Assembly: GCA_937873345.1 (NCBI GenBank)
Contig: CALMRL010000669.1
Location: 1 to 5,379 of the forward strand
Source of the DNA: an uncultured Beijerinckiaceae bacterium
Lineage (GTDB): Bacteria > Pseudomonadota > Alphaproteobacteria > Rhizobiales > Beijerinckiaceae
Direction of reading: 5' to 3'
Length of the DNA: 5,379 bases
The number at the start of each line of letters is the position of its first letter. The first letter of the stretch is position 1. This document shows positions 5,234-5,379 of the stretch, piece after piece. The notes beneath the pieces are model-generated. The model ran no database searches and was not told the DNA's origin. It saw only the letters and a list, made by a program, of their open reading frames with translations. A program made the position numbers and the translations under genes.

Positions 5234-5379
5234 CACTCCGATGCTCGGGCCGCCGCCGGCTTGATGCGGGCGAGGCGCTCCGTTTTCAGAAGCTCGGCCA
5301 CCAGGAACGCCACCTCGATCGCTTGCTCCGCGTTGAGCCGCGGGTCGCAGAGGTGTGATAGCGGTCGCTGAGGTCGTGG
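5233..5379 (-). pseudogene. aroG: Class II DAHP synthase, 3' end, with an apparent frameshift (5' part outside window)
   Basis: Read on the minus strand from the right edge, one frame gives HDLSDRYHT (5376-5378 down to 5352-5354). The next frame continues with CDPRLNAEQAIEVAFLVAEL (starting at 5349) and runs to a TGA at 5233-5235. Together they match the conserved C-terminus of class II (plant/mycobacterial-type) 3-deoxy-7-phosphoheptulonate synthase, where RYxTxCDPRLN is followed by the LAFLVAE helix. This enzyme condenses phosphoenolpyruvate with erythrose 4-phosphate at the first step of the shikimate pathway. Only two bases (5350-5351) lie between the ACC and TGC codons where one codon is expected, so one base is missing. 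Without correction, the frame would add 21 unrelated residues and stop at 5286. It could be a sequencing or assembly error, or a real disruption. The gene lies directly upstream of gltX. The symbol follows the mycobacterial name for class II enzymes; other naming is in use. Confidence 0.72.

Noticed and set aside
5347..5357. Programmed -1 frameshifting in the DAHP synthase gene
   Set aside because: A -1 slip would restore the frame, but the bases ACCTCTGC do not form a slippery heptamer and no family precedent is known to me. A base deletion or sequence error is simpler.
3983..5371. A 462-codon open frame on the plus strand covering gltX
   Set aside because: It lies antisense to a gene with full GluRS motifs. 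Its Arg/Gly/Ala-rich translation has no recognisable domain, as expected of a shadow frame in GC-rich DNA.
1..5379. tRNA genes, CRISPR repeats, insertion sequences, phage or defence genes
   Set aside because: No cloverleaf-like segment, regularly spaced repeat, terminal inverted repeat with target duplication, transposase or nuclease motif was seen on either strand.

Overview
This is GC-rich DNA in which every real gene shows strong G/C preference at third codon positions. It looks like a chromosomal segment of an alphaproteobacterium, most likely of the order Hyphomicrobiales (Rhizobiales). The pointers are a DUF2865 protein, a NadQ-type (COG4111) NAD regulator, an alphaproteobacterial GluRS with the FDDTD and GLSKR signatures, and a class II (plant/mycobacterial-type) DAHP synthase. 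These assignments come from recognising sequence motifs. No database search was run.

Layout from left to right: (1) the C-terminal part of an exported bacterial SH3-domain protein (+, open at the left edge); (2) a NadQ/NrtR-type regulator with a degenerate Nudix domain and a C-terminal winged helix (+); (3) a 110-residue exported four-cysteine protein (+); (4) a 70-residue exported glycine-zipper protein (+); (5) a GC-rich hairpin that separates this plus-strand run from (6) a CreA-family exported protein on the minus strand; (7) a 182-bp divergent intergenic region; (8) a 332-residue exported DUF2865 protein (+), whose 3' end overlaps by 26 bp the convergent (9) gltX gene for glutamyl-tRNA synthetase (-); (10) immediately upstream of gltX on the same strand, the 3' end of a class II DAHP synthase gene, whose conserved C-terminus is split between two reading frames.

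The genes do not form one obvious pathway. The left and centre hold mostly uncharacterised small envelope proteins: five of the eight genes encode predicted exported products, each with an even number of mature-region cysteines. One NAD-metabolism regulator sits among them. The right end is housekeeping: tRNA charging and entry into the shikimate pathway, joined by a TGATG stop/start overlap. No tRNA, rRNA, CRISPR array, insertion sequence, phage gene or defence system was seen. No intergenic stretch exceeds 300 bases; the longest is the 182 bp between creA and the DUF2865 gene. The points most worth a second look are the apparent frameshift in the DAHP synthase gene and the regular glycine-zipper mini-protein. 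Nothing here convincingly amounts to a new multi-gene system.
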